Of a DNA stretch of 64,000 nt, positions 62,562-64,000 are shown piece by piece; the stretch's first letter is position 1, and each line of letters opens with the position of its first letter. The position numbers were made by a program, and so were the translations under genes. A model generated the notes under the pieces. That model saw nothing but the letters and a program-made list of their open reading frames with translations, was not told the origin of the DNA and ran no database searches. Source of the DNA: Lachnospiraceae bacterium (GTDB taxonomy: Bacteria > Bacillota > Clostridia > Lachnospirales > Lachnospiraceae); assembly GCA_902363825.1 (NCBI GenBank), contig CABJBK010000002.1:258230-322229 (forward strand), written 5' to 3'.

Positions 62562-63472
62562 CGGAAGCCATTTATCTCGAAGTGTCTGAGAAGACGGAAG
62601 CTGCCAAAAAGGCTGGACGCCGGGTTTCCGTCTCCGGAATGTTGAAATTTTTAGGTGTCTCTCGCTCAGGATATCTTGCATGGCTCCACCACGTACCTTC
62701 TGATACAGAAAAACGTTGTGAAGCTGTAAAAGCAAAAATACAGGATATTTATGATGATTCCAGGCAGAACTACGGTGCTCCGAAAATTACTATAGAGCTG
62801 CGAAAAACCGGTGAAGTTATTTCGGAAAGAACTGTTGGTACATATATGCGCCAAATGGGGATTCGTGCTCAGTGGAGCAAACCATGGACAATCACCACAA
62901 AAGATTCTGATTTCAGCACAGAATTACAAAATATCCTTGATGAACAGTTTAATCCTGACCGACCGAATGCTGCCTGGTGTTCGGATATTACCTACATTTG
63001 GACAATAGACGGATTTGTCTATCTGACCAGTATTATGGATTTATTTTCCAGAAAAATCATAGACTGGACGCTTTCAGAGACACTGGAAGTATCCTGCGTG
63101 ATTGATACTATAAACAAAGCCAAAGCCCGCCGAAATATCGACCAACCATTAATCATCCACTCAGATCGTGGCAGCCAGTATGTTGCAAAAGAATATAAAA
63201 AAGCAACCGAAAACATGCAGCGCAGTTATTCGAAGAAAGCATTTCCATGGGATAATGCGTGCATTGAATCCTTTCATTCTATTATCAAACGTGAATGGCT
63301 CAATCGCTTTAAAATCCGCGATTACAAGCAAGCATACCGTCTGATTTTCGAATATCTGGAAGCTTTTTACAACACGAAACGAATTCACAGCCATTGCGAC
63401 TTTATGTCACCAGACGAATTCGAACGAGTATATGAAAGAACACACACTAAGGCGGAACTTCTGGCAAGTTAA
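62558..63472 (+). CDS. IS3-family transposase OrfB (DDE integrase)
   Basis: A 304-residue rve-fold transposase. The triad is in AAWCSDITYIW (Asp), IIHSDRGSQYVAKEY (Asp) and NACIESFHSIIKREWL (Glu). YGAPKITIELRKTGEVISERTVGTYMRQMG is the upstream HTH_21 region and the C-terminus HSHCDFMSPDEFE is usual. The frame is complete, so the element may be active. Its start overlaps OrfA by four bases. Confidence 0.95.
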   Translation: MTEAIYLEVSEKTEAAKKAGRRVSVSGMLKFLGVSRSGYLAWLHHVPSDTEKRCEAVKAKIQDIYDDSRQNYGAPKITIELRKTGEVISERTVGTYMRQMGIRAQWSKPWTITTKDSDFSTELQNILDEQFNPDRPNAAWCSDITYIWTIDGFVYLTSIMDLFSRKIIDWTLSETLEVSCVIDTINKAKARRNIDQPLIIHSDRGSQYVAKEYKKATENMQRSYSKKAFPWDNACIESFHSIIKREWLNRFKIRDYKQAYRLIFEYLEAFYNTKRIHSHCDFMSPDEFERVYERTHTKAELLAS

Positions 63473-63524
63473 AATGGGGAGAAATTTCTCATTTTAACTT
63501 GTACTAAATCTTGACATAGGACCA

Positions 63525-63794
63525 CACATCCCCGAAAAACATTTCAAAATGCTCCGCTACTATGGGATATATGCAAAACATCATAAACAGGAAAAGAATC
63601 TCCGTAAATGTATTTCTGCCGAAAAACAACGTTTCCTGCATTCTATCCAGGACTGGCGGCACTCCATTCTTCTCTCTTTCGGATACGACCCTCTCTGCTG
63701 TTCCAAATGTGGCACTTCTATGTTGGTTTTAGAAGTTTACCATAAAAAAACTGCACTATTTGAACAATATCGAAAGGTTATGGGATTTGGATAA
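63525..63794 (+). pseudogene. IS91-like transposase, C-terminal remnant
   Basis: Directly after the IS3 end a frame opens HIPEKHFKMLRYYGIYAKHH and continues to a stop at 63794 with a zinc pair in CCSKCGTSMLVLEVY. The first phrase matches the C-terminal part of IS91-type Y2 transposases. There is no start at the IS end, and the rest of the gene is not found to the left of the IS. It is a broken copy. Confidence 0.75.
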
Positions 63795-63880
63795 ATCCAT
63801 GCTCATAATCATTCTTTCTCCATAGTCAGATAGTGCAGCTGTCCTAAACCAAAACAAAAAACTTCATAAACAACGTCATG

Positions 63881-63904
63881 GCGAATCCACCATTCGCTCT
63901 TTTG
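63881..63904 (+). terminator. terminator-like hairpin after the IS91 remnant
   Basis: GCGAAT (63881-63886) and ATTCGC (63892-63897) with TCTTTT following. It may end the transposase transcript. Confidence 0.4.
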
Positions 63905-63952
63905 CCATGTCATTTTTTATTTCTAGTGTATTGGCACATTGATTTTTAGCAT

Positions 63953-63983
63953 TACAACAACTTCCTATTCGGAAGCTGTTGTA
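63953..63983. repeat. strong hairpin near the window end
   Basis: TACAACAACTTCC and GGAAGCTGTTGTA form a 12-bp stem with one mismatch around TATTC. It could be an end of the IS91-like element. No gene is visible from 63795 to 64000. Confidence 0.5.
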
Positions 63984-64000
63984 AACATAGGATACAATGA

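Larger units (their letters stand above)
62184..63524 (+). mobile_element. IS3-family insertion sequence (IS150-like)
   Basis: The element is 1,341 bp. Ends TGGTGCTAG... (62184) and ...CATAGGACCA (63524) are imperfect inverted repeats; the inner match TAGTACAAG...AAAATGAGAAATT is nearly perfect. It encodes OrfA and OrfB. No target-site duplication is seen: CTT precedes and CAC follows. It abuts an IS91-like transposase fragment. Confidence 0.85.

Overview
The window looks like a chromosomal segment of an anaerobic, spore-forming Clostridia member, most likely a Lachnospiraceae gut bacterium. The evidence is the gene content: codY-topA-dprA order, a sigma-K without pro-sequence, a cotJ spore-coat operon, a PdaA-type deacetylase, an [FeFe] hydrogenase, NfnAB, reverse rubrerythrin, FeoAB, and a large DUF5717/DUF5716-type gene cluster that I associate with Lachnospiraceae. 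Almost everything is on the minus strand. No rRNA, tRNA, CRISPR or prophage structural genes were seen, and no gap longer than 300 bases lacks a gene or recognisable signal.

Layout. 1-5.1 kb: codY (cut by the window edge), topA, dprA and a ComM/YifB AAA protein. 5.2-12.7 kb: sigK, an RluA-family pseudouridine synthase, trpS, a DUF5662 protein, a degenerate GH13 protein, a DUF1292 protein and a UvrD-like helicase. 12.7-18.4 kb: gltX behind an [FeFe] hydrogenase with a Rex-like operator, then feoA-feoB and a tiny Cys-rich partner. 18.4-23.1 kb: mgsA and the cotJ operon. 23.1-29.9 kb: a four-gene operon of unknown function (1188-residue DUF5717-type protein, actin/Hsp70-like DUF5716-type protein, helical protein, coiled-coil membrane protein). 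30-41.6 kb: a CobD/HisC-like aminotransferase, nfnBA, pdaA, a radical SAM protein, acylphosphatase, an intact GlgX-type debranching enzyme, thiD-thiE and a PfkB-fold protein lacking its catalytic Asp. 41.8-56.6 kb: an MCP, rubrerythrin-PerR, a MarR-controlled heterodimeric ABC exporter, a c-di-GMP phosphodiesterase with two receivers, a purine permease with apt, and a binding-protein/GGDEF fusion. 56.6-61.5 kb: MFS and MATE exporters with AraC and XRE/GyrI-type regulators; the MFS gene has a leader-peptide attenuator. 61.5-64 kb: a small membrane protein, a DUF3841 protein, an IS3-family element and an IS91-like remnant.

The main discovery is at 18.9-22.6 kb. The spore-coat gene cotJC is split by a 3,097-bp element bounded by the 10-bp direct repeat TAGGTACCGA. 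Removing the element and one repeat copy restores a 201-codon CotJC across its conserved metal-binding motif. The element encodes a SpoIVCA-like serine recombinase preceded by a mother-cell-sigma-like -10 (CATACACT), plus vegetative-looking cargo lrgA-lrgB-gph with its own sigma-A promoter. This has the form of a skin-type developmental excision system acting on cotJC, while sigK itself is uninterrupted.

Other points worth a second look: the catalytically dead GH13 paralogue, the DUF5717/5716 operon, the ribosome-mediated attenuator upstream of the MFS exporter, the PfkB protein with Asn in place of Asp, and several well-formed operators (Rex-like, MarR, a palindrome at the feo promoter).
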